Below are positions 10,050-19,133 of a stretch of DNA of 64,000 nt, piece by piece (positions within the stretch are counted from its first letter, which is position 1; each line of letters opens with the position of its first letter). This stretch comes from Oreohelix idahoensis (lineage: Eukaryota; Mollusca; Gastropoda; Stylommatophora; Oreohelicidae). The notes under the pieces are model-generated. The model saw only the letters and a list, made by a program, of their open reading frames with translations, made no database searches and was not told the origin of the DNA. The DNA lies in assembly GCA_024509875.1 (NCBI GenBank), contig JAMPIV010017768.1, forward strand, positions 293,570 to 357,569, read 5' to 3'. The position numbers and the translations under genes are program-made.

Positions 10050-10815
10050 ATCTTATACGTTAACGCCCACGGCGACCGTTGCCTCAATTGGCTGTGTGTG
10101 GTGTACCCGGAAACGAGGCCTCCCAGTACTGAAGCACAGTTAAGTCCCCGATGTCACTTATCGGTGCAGAGTTGAGAGAGATGGCTGAGCATCACAATCC
10201 CCCCTGTGTTGCAGCATGATGAGAACCCAGCATTGCACACTGAGCTTGGGGGGATTACTTGGGCACCAGACTTAATACTGGCTCTTGACTGGATGGCCGC
10301 ATGCAGGAGATTTCTACAATGGAGGGTTGGCAGGTGGTGGGTATCTGGAAGGGGCTGTGTGCAGGACGTGAGGATTCCTTGGGAGAGCCCATAACCAGAG
10401 CACAGCATTGTGCAAGCTCTGCATAGTTGGAGAGCCCCCTGGATGACGGGGAATGCACAGTGTGCTACCCCACCTATCCCCAACTGCTAACTTAGAACCA
10501 GAAGTGGGGTCCTCTGTATGCGTGCCAGGCCAGGATAAAATGCCTGGGAAAGAGACTGGAGCTCAGAACTCCCTAACTCAAAGTTGCAGGATGGCAGAAA
10601 AGCCATGGGAAAGATAGGGCTATTTTGAAGATAACGCAACCATATTTTCACCATACGAGCTCGGACGCATAAACAGATTAGGGATGAGCCCACTCTCCCG
10701 TTGAACAGGTGCTAAAGTCGTAGATACTGGGCCAGAAGGCGCACCGGAAACCACAGTATCACGCAACTCGCTTTTTTTTTTTCTATGGAGAGTACGCCGT
10801 CATCTTATACGTTAA
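10050..10815. mobile_element. Unidentified 738-bp insertion with 14-bp direct repeats
   Basis: The 14-mer ATCTTATACGTTAA occurs at 10050-10063 and 10802-10815. Between them lies a GC-richer segment (CGCCCACGGCGACCG at its left end, an 11-T run then CTATGGAGAGTACGCCGTC at its right end). The 14-bp duplication is typical of target-primed retrotransposition or a retrocopy. I recognise no reading frame, RNA gene or tRNA-like head. It is seen once in this window. Confidence 0.75.
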
Positions 10816-10984
10816 AGACATTCATAAATGGATGCTTGCGTAAAATCATTCATTCAATTATTTCCCTTTATCGCCCCAAAGAGCAGAGGTTTTCAACAAA
10901 CTCCTGCCAAGTCCGTGTGTCACTCAAAATCTTTCTGTGGCTGGCGTAGAATATAACGATTGAAATGGTACGGAAACATCATGT

Positions 10985-11770
10985 TGTTGCTGTTATGTTG
11001 TTGTTGTTATTGATCCAGCGGCGCTTGCGCTCTCTCCCTTCAGCCCAATGCCATGTAGTGATATCTGCATGTTTTCGGAAGTTGTTTTGTGTCTCCGAAC
11101 AAGGTGTTCCACTTATCTGGCCTCAGGAAGGAAGGAAGGATCCCGTTACACGCCCATTGAGGCATATAGGGAATATCGTGTTAGGCCCATATTTTCTTGA
11201 CCATCGGCACATTAAGGGGTGACGTGGTCAACATCACGCCGGCCGCCTCAACCTTCCCAGAGTTGCTCTGGTACCCAGTTGGGGCTGGGTCGACCCAGGA
11301 GCCGTTTGCGGCCTAAAAAAATCCCACCCCATCTGGGGATCGAACCATAGACCACTGAGCTAGGAAGCCAGTGCACTAACCACTATGCTACCGCGGCTCC
11401 CAGCTGGCCTCAGAGGAAGGAGTATTTTCTTAACAGCATCGAGCGCAGGGCACTCAGAAAGGTGGTGGTCAACAGTTTCGTAGGGGTAGTTACGTAGCTG
11501 GCACTCTGGAGAGTGTTGTGATTGGATTCTGTTCTAGTGATCGTTGAGTGGTATATGTTGAGTTCTGAACCAAAAAATGGTGCTCTGATTCCTTCTTGTA
11601 AGATGGCCGATTGCCATTAGGATTAGGACCGGCCATTTATTTGTCTGTAAACCTCTCTCCTGGTGTTTTCCATGGCCCATCTGTTCAGCCAAGTTTCTTT
11701 GTTTATCAATGTGAAACTGATAACAAGAACCAGACAAGTGAACGGTGGCATAGTAGGTGAGAAGAAGCAT
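10985..11770 (-). pseudogene. Jockey-like LINE C-terminus split by a SINE
   Basis: On minus, from about 11760 down, the sequence reads LSGSCYQFHIDK, LNRWAM, SELNIYHSTITRTESN, ECQLRNYPYETVDHHLSECP and ALDAVKKILLP. It continues past the SINE at 11127-11403 with PDKWNTLFGDTKQL to a stop at 11042-11040. This is the RNase H-like and zinc-binding end of a jockey/CR1-type element, with frameshifts. The reading frame resumes exactly across the SINE and its duplicated target. Confidence 0.8.
11127..11403 (-). mobile_element. SINE family 2, full-length copy with 10-bp TSD
   Basis: Flanked by CTGGCCTCAG at 11117-11126 and 11404-11413. On minus it begins with a tRNA-like head: GGGAGCCGYGGTAGCATAGT, an A box around GTGGTTAGTGCACTGG, and a B box GGTTCGATCCCC. 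A body with GGGTCGACCCAG, GCAACTCTGGGAAGGTT and AAGAAAATATGGGCCTAAC follows, ending near GGATCCTTCC. It is paralogous to 15479-15735. Confidence 0.88.
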
Positions 11771-11779
11771 TAGAGGAAA

Positions 11780-11862
11780 TCTGTTGTTAGCATAAGACGT
11801 TGGAGATCAACTGCAGCCGACCTTCGATGTGGAGGTGGCAGGTGATGATGATGATGATTGTT
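11780..11862 (+). mobile_element. LINE family E 3' terminus with (GAT)n
   Basis: GTTGGAGATCAACTGCAGCC...GATGTGGAGGTGGCAG then GATGATGATGATGATT matches the 3' end of the minus-strand fragment at 8085-8310. Confidence 0.6.
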
Positions 11863-11904
11863 AGCATAACAAGGCAGTACTTGTTCTAGAATACTCAGAG
11901 TAAG

Positions 11905-12130
11905 AGAGGTATAAAAGGTAGTCCCATAGGAGAAACTGCCATAGGGAGTGAGGTGTTAAGAGGCTTCACTATACTATATCCAGAGGTGGGGTGACCAGTT
12001 CCCTTCCTTGCTGCCTTTTCCTTCCCTATCTCAAGTGCAAAGTCAGGTATCCATTTACAGCTGGGTAGACAGCTTGTCGATAAAGTGAATCGAACCCGGC
12101 ACCTTCGTCGCGAGAGACTAGCGGACAGGA
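11905..12130 (-). mobile_element. SINE family 1 copy (tRNA-derived)
   Basis: On minus: a head with GTCTCTCGCGACGAAGGTGC and a B-box-like GGGTTCGATTCA, then CTACCCAGCTGTAAATGGAT, AGGGAAGGAAAAGGCAGC, GGATATAGTATAGTGAAGC and CCCTATGGCAGT. It is collinear with the other family 1 members. Confidence 0.8.
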
Positions 12131-12439
12131 CAGTGATAAAGTTGACATAGAAAGACATTGGATGGAGGTCACAGGTCAAGCAAGCTTGACATGGATTGGT
12201 TGAACGCCTTTGCTCCTTAGGAGGCTGAAACGTAATAATCATAATATCTAATAAAAACAGCATCGAGGAATTATTTTGTAGCTACCAGTCTAATTTATTT
12301 ATCGTCAACAAACCATCTCTGGCCAATTATATGTCTACATGTAATGTACAGATTCTTGAAACGAGATAGTAAAAATATTTCACTAAACTATGCGACGCAC
12401 GTGTTTTACTTAACTGCCACCACTGAGCCACTACATCAT
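12131..12439. other. Intronic sequence, nothing recognised
   Basis: No reading frame or repeat was recognised in this part of intron 5. Confidence 0.4.
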
Positions 12440-12665
12440 GCTTTAAGTATATAGAGAGACAGAAAATGAAGTGGTGTGGCCATCTAATGAGAACTGAGCC
12501 TGATTAATTACCACTACGCGCCTACAACAGTGGAAGATCTGATTCAGGGCACGGGGAAAACCAAGAAGCAGATGGATAGACAACATCACAGACATCATTG
12601 AACAGCAGCCAGCGCGACACACTTAGCTCAGTTGCCCACCACGCTTCACGGCAATAGTGGAGGGG
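12440..12665 (+). pseudogene. LINE family C C-terminal fragment
   Basis: The plus strand reads KWCGHLMRTEPD, a stop, LPLRAYNSGRS, and after frameshifts a tail THLAQLPTTLHGNS. The same terminus lies on minus at 17925-18150 (KWCGHLVRKEPDKLPIRAYS ... TNLAQERKHELPTTLHCK). It is a degenerate non-LTR element end. Confidence 0.72.
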
Positions 12666-12674
12666 AAATATTCA

Positions 12675-12930
12675 AAGTAAAGTAAGTACTGAGCAAATGG
12701 TTAGAGCGCGTTCTTCTCGAGGAAAGTCATCGTGTTCGAAACGAGGTAACATCATGCTTCAGTCTACCCAACATTGAATGGGTACATGACTGTGCTCTTA
12801 TGTTAGGGAAGGCAGAGGCAGCGACGAAGGGTAAATGTCACCCCGTCTCATAAAGCTGGACCTAGTATAGTGAAGTCATTAACACTTGATTCCCCTGTGG
12901 CAGTATCTCCTATGTAACTACCTTAACCGT
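12675..12930 (+). mobile_element. SINE family 1 copy (tRNA-derived)
   Basis: A tRNA-like head (GCAAATGGTTAGAGCGCGTT, then GTGTTCGAAACGAGG) is followed by CAGTCTACCCAACATTGAAT, TTAGGGAAGGCAGAGGCAGC, CTAGTATAGTGAAGTC and GGCAGTATCTCC. Confidence 0.8.
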
Positions 12931-13019
12931 TTTAGAATAATGAAATTCAATCGTTTGCTGCTAAATATTGCTCGTTATCTCTCAGTGACATTGATGACTA
13001 AGTGACATGTTTGCTGAAA

Positions 13020-13330
13020 TTCTTCTTCTTCTTCTGCGTTCGTCCTGAAAAGGACGTTGGTTGCGTTGTGTCAGTTTACAGTGGAGCTGCGATAATTGCA
13101 CCTTTCAGCCGACACATCCGACGTCAGCACGGCATTTTTTTTGGGGACCAGGTTAGCCTTCCCACTTCGATCCCTACTCTCTCAGCCAGACTGCAGTGAT
13201 GCAGCCTGTTTCCAGAACCACCACTTGGAGGTGGAGTAGGGTCTTGGTCAGCTCTGGTTCGCTGACCCTGACGCAAGCAGTCAAACTATGGGTCGCTGAC
13301 TGGATTTATCACTGTTGGTGCGTCTTCGGT
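13020..13330 (+). mobile_element. SINE family 3 copy
   Basis: Starts TTCTTCTTCTTCTGCGTTCG, contains CCTGAAAAGGACGTTGGTTG, GCAGCCTGTTTCCAG and TTCGCTGACCCTGACGCAAG. It is about 90 percent identical by eye to 14245-14545. The reading frames at 13002-13447 are within repeats. Confidence 0.85.
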
Positions 13331-13384
13331 CACGCTGTAGTTCTAAATTTGTTTGTAAGTATAGCTTTTTCTCCTCTGTTCAGA

Positions 13385-13665
13385 TTTGCCAACCGGTTAC
13401 AGCGCTGGCCTCTCGCGACAGACAAAGTTACCGAGTTACGGGATTGAAACGTATTAGCGTCACACTCCAGTCTACCTAGATGTAAATGTGTGTTTGGCTC
13501 TGTTCTTGAGTTAGGGAAAGCAAAACTGGCTGCGAGGGAAGGGAACTAGTCACCCCACCCCGGAAAGCTACACTTAGTATAGTAAAACATCTAACAGTTA
13601 ACTGCCATACGGCAATATCTCCAATGGGACTACCTTGACCTTTGATAGATATGCTCCAGTAATAT
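13385..13665 (+). mobile_element. SINE family 1 copy (tRNA-derived)
   Basis: Head with GTTACAGCGCTGGCCTCTCG and a degenerate B box (GGGATTGAAAC), then CACTCCAGTCTACC, TTGAGTTAGGGAAAGCAAA, TAGTATAGTAAAACATCT and CGGCAATATCTCCAATGG. Confidence 0.82.
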
Positions 13666-13860
13666 CAGCCTTTGGTTTTTTTTATCATCATTTTACAAAT
13701 ATTCTAGTTAACAGTGGTTGACTTCATTAGTTTCTTCTTTTTCCCCTCGCCTGCTCAATTTTCTTCTTTTTTTTTCCCCATAAATACGAAGAAGGGAAAA
13801 AAAACTTCTTCATCTTCTTCTTTGTTCTTTCTCAAATAACCACATCTATCTCTCTTATAA
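13666..13860. repeat. Pyrimidine-rich low-complexity sequence
   Basis: Runs of TTCTTCTTT and TTTTTTTCCCC with no coding signal. Confidence 0.6.
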
Positions 13861-13864
13861 AATT

Positions 13865-14150
13865 GACAGGCCATCTCAAGCTTCTCTTGTCACCCTACAA
13901 CTTCTCCCTCAAACTATTTTACAGAAGGCCATGCTACCACTCTTCACCTTTCATGGAGCCGAGAGTCTTGGATGACATGTTCTACTGTTTATGTGTCCTC
14001 CCCACATGGATACATGTCTGTCCGTATGATTTTCATTTTATTTTTATCAGATGGTATTCCAGTCTGCACTGACCAGTTCTAAGTCTGAAAATTATCACTT
14101 GCATCTCTTCTTGGGTTCTGTCGTATCGGTATCTAGGTGTCCCTTGTGAT
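13865..14150 (-). pseudogene. Non-LTR retrotransposon C-terminal fragment (family G)
   Basis: On minus, FRLRTGQCRLEYHLIKIK with stops, then HVGRTHKQ and NMSSKTLGSMK. This resembles the fragment at 9086-9439 (RLRTDHNRLRYHL ... EHLLQSCPTY) but is more decayed, with the zinc-binding residues partly lost. Confidence 0.65.
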
Positions 14151-14244
14151 ATATTTTTTTAAAGATGTTTTTGATTATTGCTTTTATCTCTTCATATTTA
14201 ACCTGTCTCCAGTTTAAATTTTTTCTTCCAGGGGTATTCTTCTT

Positions 14245-14545
14245 CTTCTGCTGCGTTCGTCCTGAAAAGGACGTTGATTACGTTGTGTCGCCATTTATAG
14301 CACAGCTGCGATATCTGCGCCTTTCGGCCCGACACATCCGGCTTTTGCACGGCATTTTTTTGGGACCGGGTTTGCCTTCCCATTTAGATCCTTACTCTCT
14401 CAGCCAGACTGCAGTGATGCAGCCTGTTTCCAGGACCACCACGTGGAGGTGGAGTAAGGTCTTGGTCAGCTCTGGTTCGCTGACCCTGACGCAAGCAGTC
14501 AACTATGGGTCGCTGACTGCATTTATCACTGTTGCTGCGTCTTGA
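14245..14545 (+). mobile_element. SINE family 3 copy
   Basis: TTCTTCTTCTTCTGCTGCGT, then CCTGAAAAGGACGTTGATTA, CGGCCCGACACATCCGGC and GGTCGCTGACTGCATTTATC. It is collinear with the copy at 13020-13330. Confidence 0.85.
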
Positions 14546-14669
14546 GGTCCCTTCATTGAAATGACTTCTGCGACAATGAACGCTCTTGTGGCGCGCTAGG
14601 TCTTAACCGCCTTTTAGGGAAGTATCTAGTTTGTATATTTATATTTTTATTTAGATTCTTATGTGTTAA

Positions 14670-14760
14670 CCCTCACTTTCTTTCCTTTCCCTGATGAATG
14701 CCTTGTGGCCACAACGTTAGCTATTTTCTTTGTCTTTTGTCCTCGTAAGACAAATCACCT
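14670..14760 (+). other. Hammerhead-like motif, degenerate (possible Penelope-like terminus)
   Basis: CCCTGATGAATGCCTTGTGG is followed by CCACAACGTTAGC. CTGATGA, a GCC/GGC stem and AACGTT resemble the 3' motif of Penelope-like elements, but the GAAA strand is not intact. No endonuclease frame lies next to it. Confidence 0.35.
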
Positions 14761-15300
14761 TTTTTCTATTTTTTTTCCATACCCATCCATCGTACTCCAC
14801 GTTTTACTGCAGGTACCGTCATCTTCCTCGACAGTTAACAAGCGAAAAAAAAATTTCTTACTTTTATACAAGTCATAAACTATATACCTGCCACGCCATC
14901 ATTATCAGTCACAGTTAACACGTTTCCCGCTTTTTTTAAACATGTCTAGTGATATTACCGGGAACGAACCTCAAACCCTTTTTTTTTTTTTCCCTCGCTT
15001 GAGGTCGCATATTTTTTCCTCGCATGAAGTCGCATTAGCCCCGCCCAAACCCGGCCCTGGTCAAGACCACATGTCCCAACACAAGAAGACCCAATGACAA
15101 ATTGTGTCACTGTAGTGATCTTCTGTGTTCTCACACAAGAGACCTAATGACACATGAATGTCACTGTACTGGTCCCTGTGTCTAGACACATGATCCCAGC
15201 CAAAGGCCGGATATTAGGGCGTGGGGTCTTCACAGCATTATTAGTGCTGAGTTTACGAACCTCAAACCCTTGTCAACGCGTTGCCATTAATTTGATCCTA
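14761..15300. other. Intronic sequence with short local duplications
   Basis: CTCGCTTGAGGTCGCATATT and CTCGCATGAAGTCGCATTAG are adjacent near-copies, and CACATG...GTCACTGTA phrases recur at 15070-15170. No gene recognised. Confidence 0.45.
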
Positions 15301-15324
15301 CTGTCCAAGGCCTGCCACCTTGAG

Positions 15325-15435
15325 GCCAAGAAAAGAAAACGAAACAAAACAAAAGAAAACGAAACAAAACAAAAGAAAACGAAAAAACAAAAAAAAAACG
15401 AAACAAAATAAAAGAAAACGAAACAAAACAAAAGG
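15325..15435. repeat. (AAAACGAAACAAAAC)n low-complexity array
   Basis: Tandem AAAGAAAACGAAACAAAACA units with variable A-runs. The lysine-rich or phenylalanine-rich frames over it are artefacts. Confidence 0.9.
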
Positions 15436-15478
15436 ATAAGTGTAGTCATCACCATTTTTTAACGCTTCTTATGGAGCA

Positions 15479-15740
15479 TGGGAGCCGTGGTAGTGCAGTG
15501 GTTAGTGCACTAGCTACCTAGCTCAGTGGTCCATGGTTTGATCCCCAGTTGAGGTGGAATTTTTTAGACCGCAGACGGATCCGGGGTCGACCCAGCCTTA
15601 TGAATTGGGTACCAGAGCAACTCTGGGAAGGTTAAGGCGGCCGGCGTGATGCTGACCACATTACCCCTAGTGTGCCGATGGTCAAGAAAATATGGGCCTA
15701 ACACCATATTCCCAATATGCCTCAATGGGCGTGTAACGGT
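15479..15740 (+). mobile_element. SINE family 2 copy (tRNA-derived)
   Basis: GGGAGCCGTGGTAGTGCAGT, GGTTAGTGCACTAGC (A-box region) and TGGTTTGATCCCC (B box) form a tRNA-like head. The body has GGGGTCGACCCAGCC, GCAACTCTGGGAAGGTTAAG and GGTCAAGAAAATATGGGCC. It is collinear with 11127-11403 in the opposite orientation. Confidence 0.88.
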
Positions 15741-15774
15741 ATCTTTTACGTTTACCTCCCATATGGAGCTGTAG

Positions 15775-15965
15775 CTAGACCTCTTACAGGAAACCTGCAC
15801 CAATCATTCATATTCTCTTGCAGCCGTGGTTTCTGTAGACATTAGTTTTACACGATGAGGTTGCCAGCCTCATGCACAACCTCATATTCGTCGCCTGGTA
15901 CGACATGTCTGAGAGTGCAGTTGTCCAATTCTTTATATGCCTCGTCACAGATCCCCAGGAATAGC
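15775..15965 (-). mobile_element. SINE family 4 copy
   Basis: On minus: CGACATGTCGTACCAGGCGA-type core, GTGCATGAGGCTGGCAACC, CACGGCTGCAAGAG and GGTTTCCTGTAAGAGG. It abuts the 3' end of the SINE family 2 copy. Confidence 0.8.
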
Positions 15966-16189
15966 ACGGGGGTGAGGCGTGTAGTGGAGTACGTAAACAT
16001 TCTTCATATAAACAGTTTATAATTCTCAAGTTTTATGAATGACTTAGTTCATATATTTTTGTTTTTATTGTTCAAATATGTTTAATTTATGGGCAACAAA
16101 ATTACTGTCACAACTGCCTCAAGCTGGCTGAATTGATCAAATCAGGAGGGAATTAGCAAGTTGCAACCAATGTAGATTGAGTAATGTGT

Positions 16190-16325
16190 TATCGGGGCTC
16201 ATAAGGGGGGTAGGGAGCAGCAAAGGATACCCCCGTATGTCGTAACAAGCAATTAAGGATGGTTGGGCAAGGGGCGGCTGCCCTATCCTTTAGAAATTTA
16301 AAGCCACAAAAGAAAAAAAAAAACT
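16190..16325 (+). mobile_element. SINE family 5 fragment
   Basis: ACCCCCGTATGTCGTAACAA, GCAATTAAGGATGGTTGGGC and GGCGGCTGCCCTATCC, then an A-rich end. The ATGTCGTAACAAGCAATTAA block is related to the ATGTCGTACAAGGCGACTAA core of family 4, suggesting a shared SINE central domain. One copy is seen. Confidence 0.6.
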
Positions 16326-16339
16326 TCAACAGTGATATG

Positions 16340-16500
16340 AGAAGATCACTAATGTGCAACTGATGACAAGAACCTGACAAGTGCCAGTTGGACAAGAGAT
16401 GAGAAGAAGACGCTGGGGATGGAATGACCGCATATTGAGAGAAAAAAAACCTGTTAATACCATTACAAGGCAGTCCTTTTTTTTCTTGAATCCTTAATGT
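16340..16500 (-). pseudogene. Jockey-like LINE fragment
   Basis: The minus strand reads SNWHLSGSCHQLHI, equivalent to the TVHLSGSCYQFHI segment of the element at 10985-11770. It is short and degenerate. Confidence 0.55.
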
Positions 16501-16549
16501 AAGAGAGATAGAGAAAGACAAATGGAACCACGGACACGGTGAAGAGAGC

Positions 16550-16630
16550 AACTCTGGGAAGGTTAAGGCGGCCGGCATGATGCTGACCACATCACCCTTA
16601 GTGTGCCGATGGTCAAGAAAATAATATGAG
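16550..16630 (+). mobile_element. SINE family 2 body fragment
   Basis: AGAGCAACTCTGGGAAGGTT, GGCGGCCGGCATGATGCTG and GTGCCGATGGTCAAGAAAAT match the 3' half of family 2 copies; the tRNA-like head is absent. Confidence 0.8.
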
Positions 16631-16794
16631 CGGCATGGAGAAAACATGGCCAGACTCAGAGCTGAGATGGCACGGACCAGGAAGACTTGTCATAAGTTCG
16701 TTGTAGGCCCATACTGTTTGGGAAGCTAAAGGGTAATGATGAACCAATGTTGTTCTGTGTAGAGGATTGTGGGCAGTGACCTAGTTCTACTTAC

Positions 16795-17043
16795 ATTGTC
16801 CACGTTCAGCGGCAGGACAAATCTGGCAAAAGATCCGGCGTCTGGAATCTTGTAGTCCGTCTTTCTCAAGCTCTCCATGTACAGGTCAAAGATGGCCTCG
16901 ATCCGATGATAAATGATAACATCGATAATCAAATGATCGTCTTCTTCGAAGCAGTTGATGAAATGGAAGACAAAAGCGCAGTCGGTTTCGTAAACAACCG
17001 GAAGTCTTGTGTTGTTTCGTCTGTCTATGACATTGAACTGAAG
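16795..17043 (-). CDS. Carotenoid oxygenase, exon 5
   Basis: Read on minus from acceptor CTTTCATTCCCAG|CTT to donor AAT|GTAAGT, 249 nt, 83 codons in phase 0. It encodes LQFNVIDRRNNTRLPVV, then the third iron-ligand motif VFHFINCFEEDDHLIIDVI and, at the end, FARFVLPLNVDN. In the spliced model the histidine falls near residue 302, close to His308 of mammalian BCO1. The frame is open further upstream, but the phase of exon 4 and family alignment both support the acceptor at 17044. Confidence 0.9.
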
Positions 17044-17212
17044 CTGGGAATGAAAGGGGATGTATTTGTCAATGTCCTCTATCATGCGGCCTGGGGTTAA
17101 ACAGAGAAGTTTTTATTTTCCTCCTGCTCATCCCTCACCACTGTGTTAAACCCAGTTAAAAGTATTTTAATTATGCATGACTGGAACATTTATTGTAGCT
17201 ATTTCACAGACA

Positions 17213-17305
<93 letters not shown>

Positions 17306-17322
17306 TATATAGATATACACCC
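17213..17322. repeat. (TA)n microsatellite
   Basis: About 50 TA units with three GATATA interruptions, in intron 4. It is self-complementary and a likely site of length variation or assembly error. Confidence 0.97.
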
Positions 17323-17394
17323 CGTCTAGTTCTTATAACTTGGAAAGAATATGACTACTAGTACTACACCAGAAGGCATATTGTCGTCTTCTTC

Positions 17395-17670
17395 TGTGAT
17401 CCATAGCCGCCGACTGTCAAAGCAGTCAGTAGTCATCATGTCTGATGGCGTCTTGTAGGGCAGTAACAATTTGCTTCCACTTTGCTCGTCTGTGGCCATC
17501 TTTCGTGCAGTCCCCCAGCTCTGGTCTGGTTCATTCTTTGCATCTAGCCCTCAGCAGTTCTCCGCCTAGTTGTTTTTGGTCGGCCTCTTTTTCGCTTTCC
17601 TTCGGGGGTCCATAGCATAGCAGTCTTGTGATGATATCGGGGTCTCGTGTGATGTCACAAGATCAGGCTC
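17395..17670 (-). mobile_element. LINE family B 3' fragment
   Basis: On minus it matches the C-terminal codons of family B (AMLWTPEGKR-like, TTRRRTAEG, WGTARKMATDEQSG-like, DAIRHD) in broken frames, ending near GCTATGGATCACAGAAGAAG. Compare 59835-60500 and 28195-28490. Confidence 0.78.
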
Positions 17671-17924
17671 ACTCACAATAAAAACTAAAAACACTGACTC
17701 GGTACACCTCTGGTAGACTTCGTGTAAGACATTTTCTTGATTAACCAAGTGCTCACCGACCTCACAAACATTCAACACAGCATAGTCACTATGTAGTATA
17801 ACAACCATACTATTCATTCTCATCTCCTAAAATATCCCTTGACAAACAACTGTGTTTCTGCACAGCAATAAAACGAACTGTACCAATACGCGGTCCATAA
17901 TACTTTTGCTTTTCGGTTTACTCT

Positions 17925-18155
17925 TGCAGTGAAGGGTCGTGGGGAGTTCATGTTTGCGTTCTTGAGCTAAATTTGTCGCACCTGCTTCTGTGAGCCCATG
18001 TTGTTGTAGGATTGATGTGATGTTGTCTATCCACCTGCCTCTTGGTCTTCTTTATGCTCTGAACCCAGACCTTTTACTGCTGTAGGCACGTATTGGTAAT
18101 TTATCGGGCTCCTTCCTCACAAGATGGCCACACCATTTAATACAGCACCAAAAAC
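17925..18155 (-). mobile_element. LINE family C 3' fragment
   Basis: On minus: KWCGHLVRKEPDKLPIRAYS, SKRSGFRA, a stop, RRPRGRWIDNITSILQQHG, and TNLAQERKHELPTTLHCK. One in-frame stop is seen. It is the better-preserved relative of 12440-12665. Confidence 0.78.
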
Positions 18156-18330
18156 ATGCCAACATCAATTACAATAAGGACTGCACAAAAGCAGAGCAGT
18201 AATAATAAACAGTAACCGTTTCGGGACGGTACTAGCATGCAACAACAGCCAAATAAACATTTCTGATTTAGGACAGCACAGACACAATTAAACAAAATAA
18301 AAACGATAAATTAAAAAAAAAAACAAGTAC

Positions 18331-18548
18331 CGGTTCTCCACGCCGCAAGACTATAGTTCCAGCCACACCTTGCATATCCATACTAGAGATCTGAAACTTC
18401 TTAGTGTTGAATGTCACAGGCTGGTCAAGTATCACAAAGTAGTTGTCACTCATGCCGAAGCTGTGGTTGTAGGCGATGTTGGTCTGCCATCTGCTGGGAA
18501 TGCTGGCTAGGATTTCTGCTTCCATCATAGGCTCCTGCTCACACTTTC
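18331..18548 (-). CDS. Carotenoid oxygenase, exon 4
   Basis: Read on minus from acceptor CATTCTACACAG|GA to donor CCG|GTACTT, 218 nt, phase 1 to phase 0. It contains AEILASIPSRWQTNIAYN followed by the second iron-ligand motif HSFGMSDNYFVILDQP and the strand GVAGTIVLRRGEP. The histidine of YNHSF falls near residue 231 (BCO1 His237 by family knowledge). The donor GTACTT is weaker than the consensus, but the phase joins correctly to exon 5. Confidence 0.9.
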
Positions 18549-18604
18549 CTGTGTAGAATGGCAAAGGTCATCATTGTCATGATTGTCCTGTAAGCCACCA
18601 ATGC

Positions 18605-18795
18605 AGCTGGCCTCCTTTGCTAGAAGCCTGCATCGAAGTATTGATCTGCTGTTACATCAGTGGTTCATGTAGCAATTTGTTTTATATGGTGAGGTTGCCA
18701 GCTCAGTACACAACCTCTTATTATTCACCCCATACGACATGCCCGTATGAGCAGTAATCCGATTCTTTCTGTGCTTCCTTAGAGACCCCGGACCC
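18605..18795 (-). mobile_element. SINE family 4 copy
   Basis: On minus: CATACGGGCATGTCGTATGG (core), TGTACTGAGCTGGCAACCTC and ATATAAAACAAATTGCTACA. It is collinear with the other family 4 copies. Confidence 0.75.
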
Positions 18796-19021
18796 AAATT
18801 ATTGCTAAGTGTTTGTTAAAACTACATGCCGTAGAAACAGAGGTTCTTATCATGTTAGTAGTGTTACCCCTTGGGTTAGCCAGTAAATCTGTAACTACCC
18901 CTAAACACTACTGCCACACTAGCTAGCAGTACTAACATTAACACTCCCACCGCTACTGTTAAGGCTGCGTTGCTAATACTAGTTGCTACAACAACAATAA
19001 CTGCTAACTTATTACTGCCTC

Positions 19022-19029
19022 TATTACTG

Positions 19030-19092
<63 letters not shown>

Positions 19093-19133
19093 TTTATACT
19101 ACTACTACTACTATTACTACTACTACTACTGCT
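19022..19133. repeat. (CTA)n microsatellite
   Basis: Over 25 CTA/ACT units with one TTTATACTA interruption, in intron 3. Confidence 0.97.

Noticed and set aside
10154..10693. Overlapping 60-110-codon frames in the 738-bp insertion
   Set aside because: They occur on both strands in several frames, without motifs, as expected in a GC-richer segment.
16726..17085. The longer open frame as the exon 5 boundary, starting at MIEDIDKYI
   Set aside because: That start does not fit the phase of exon 4 and adds residues with no family counterpart. The acceptor CATTCCCAG|CTT gives both the right phase and the right alignment.
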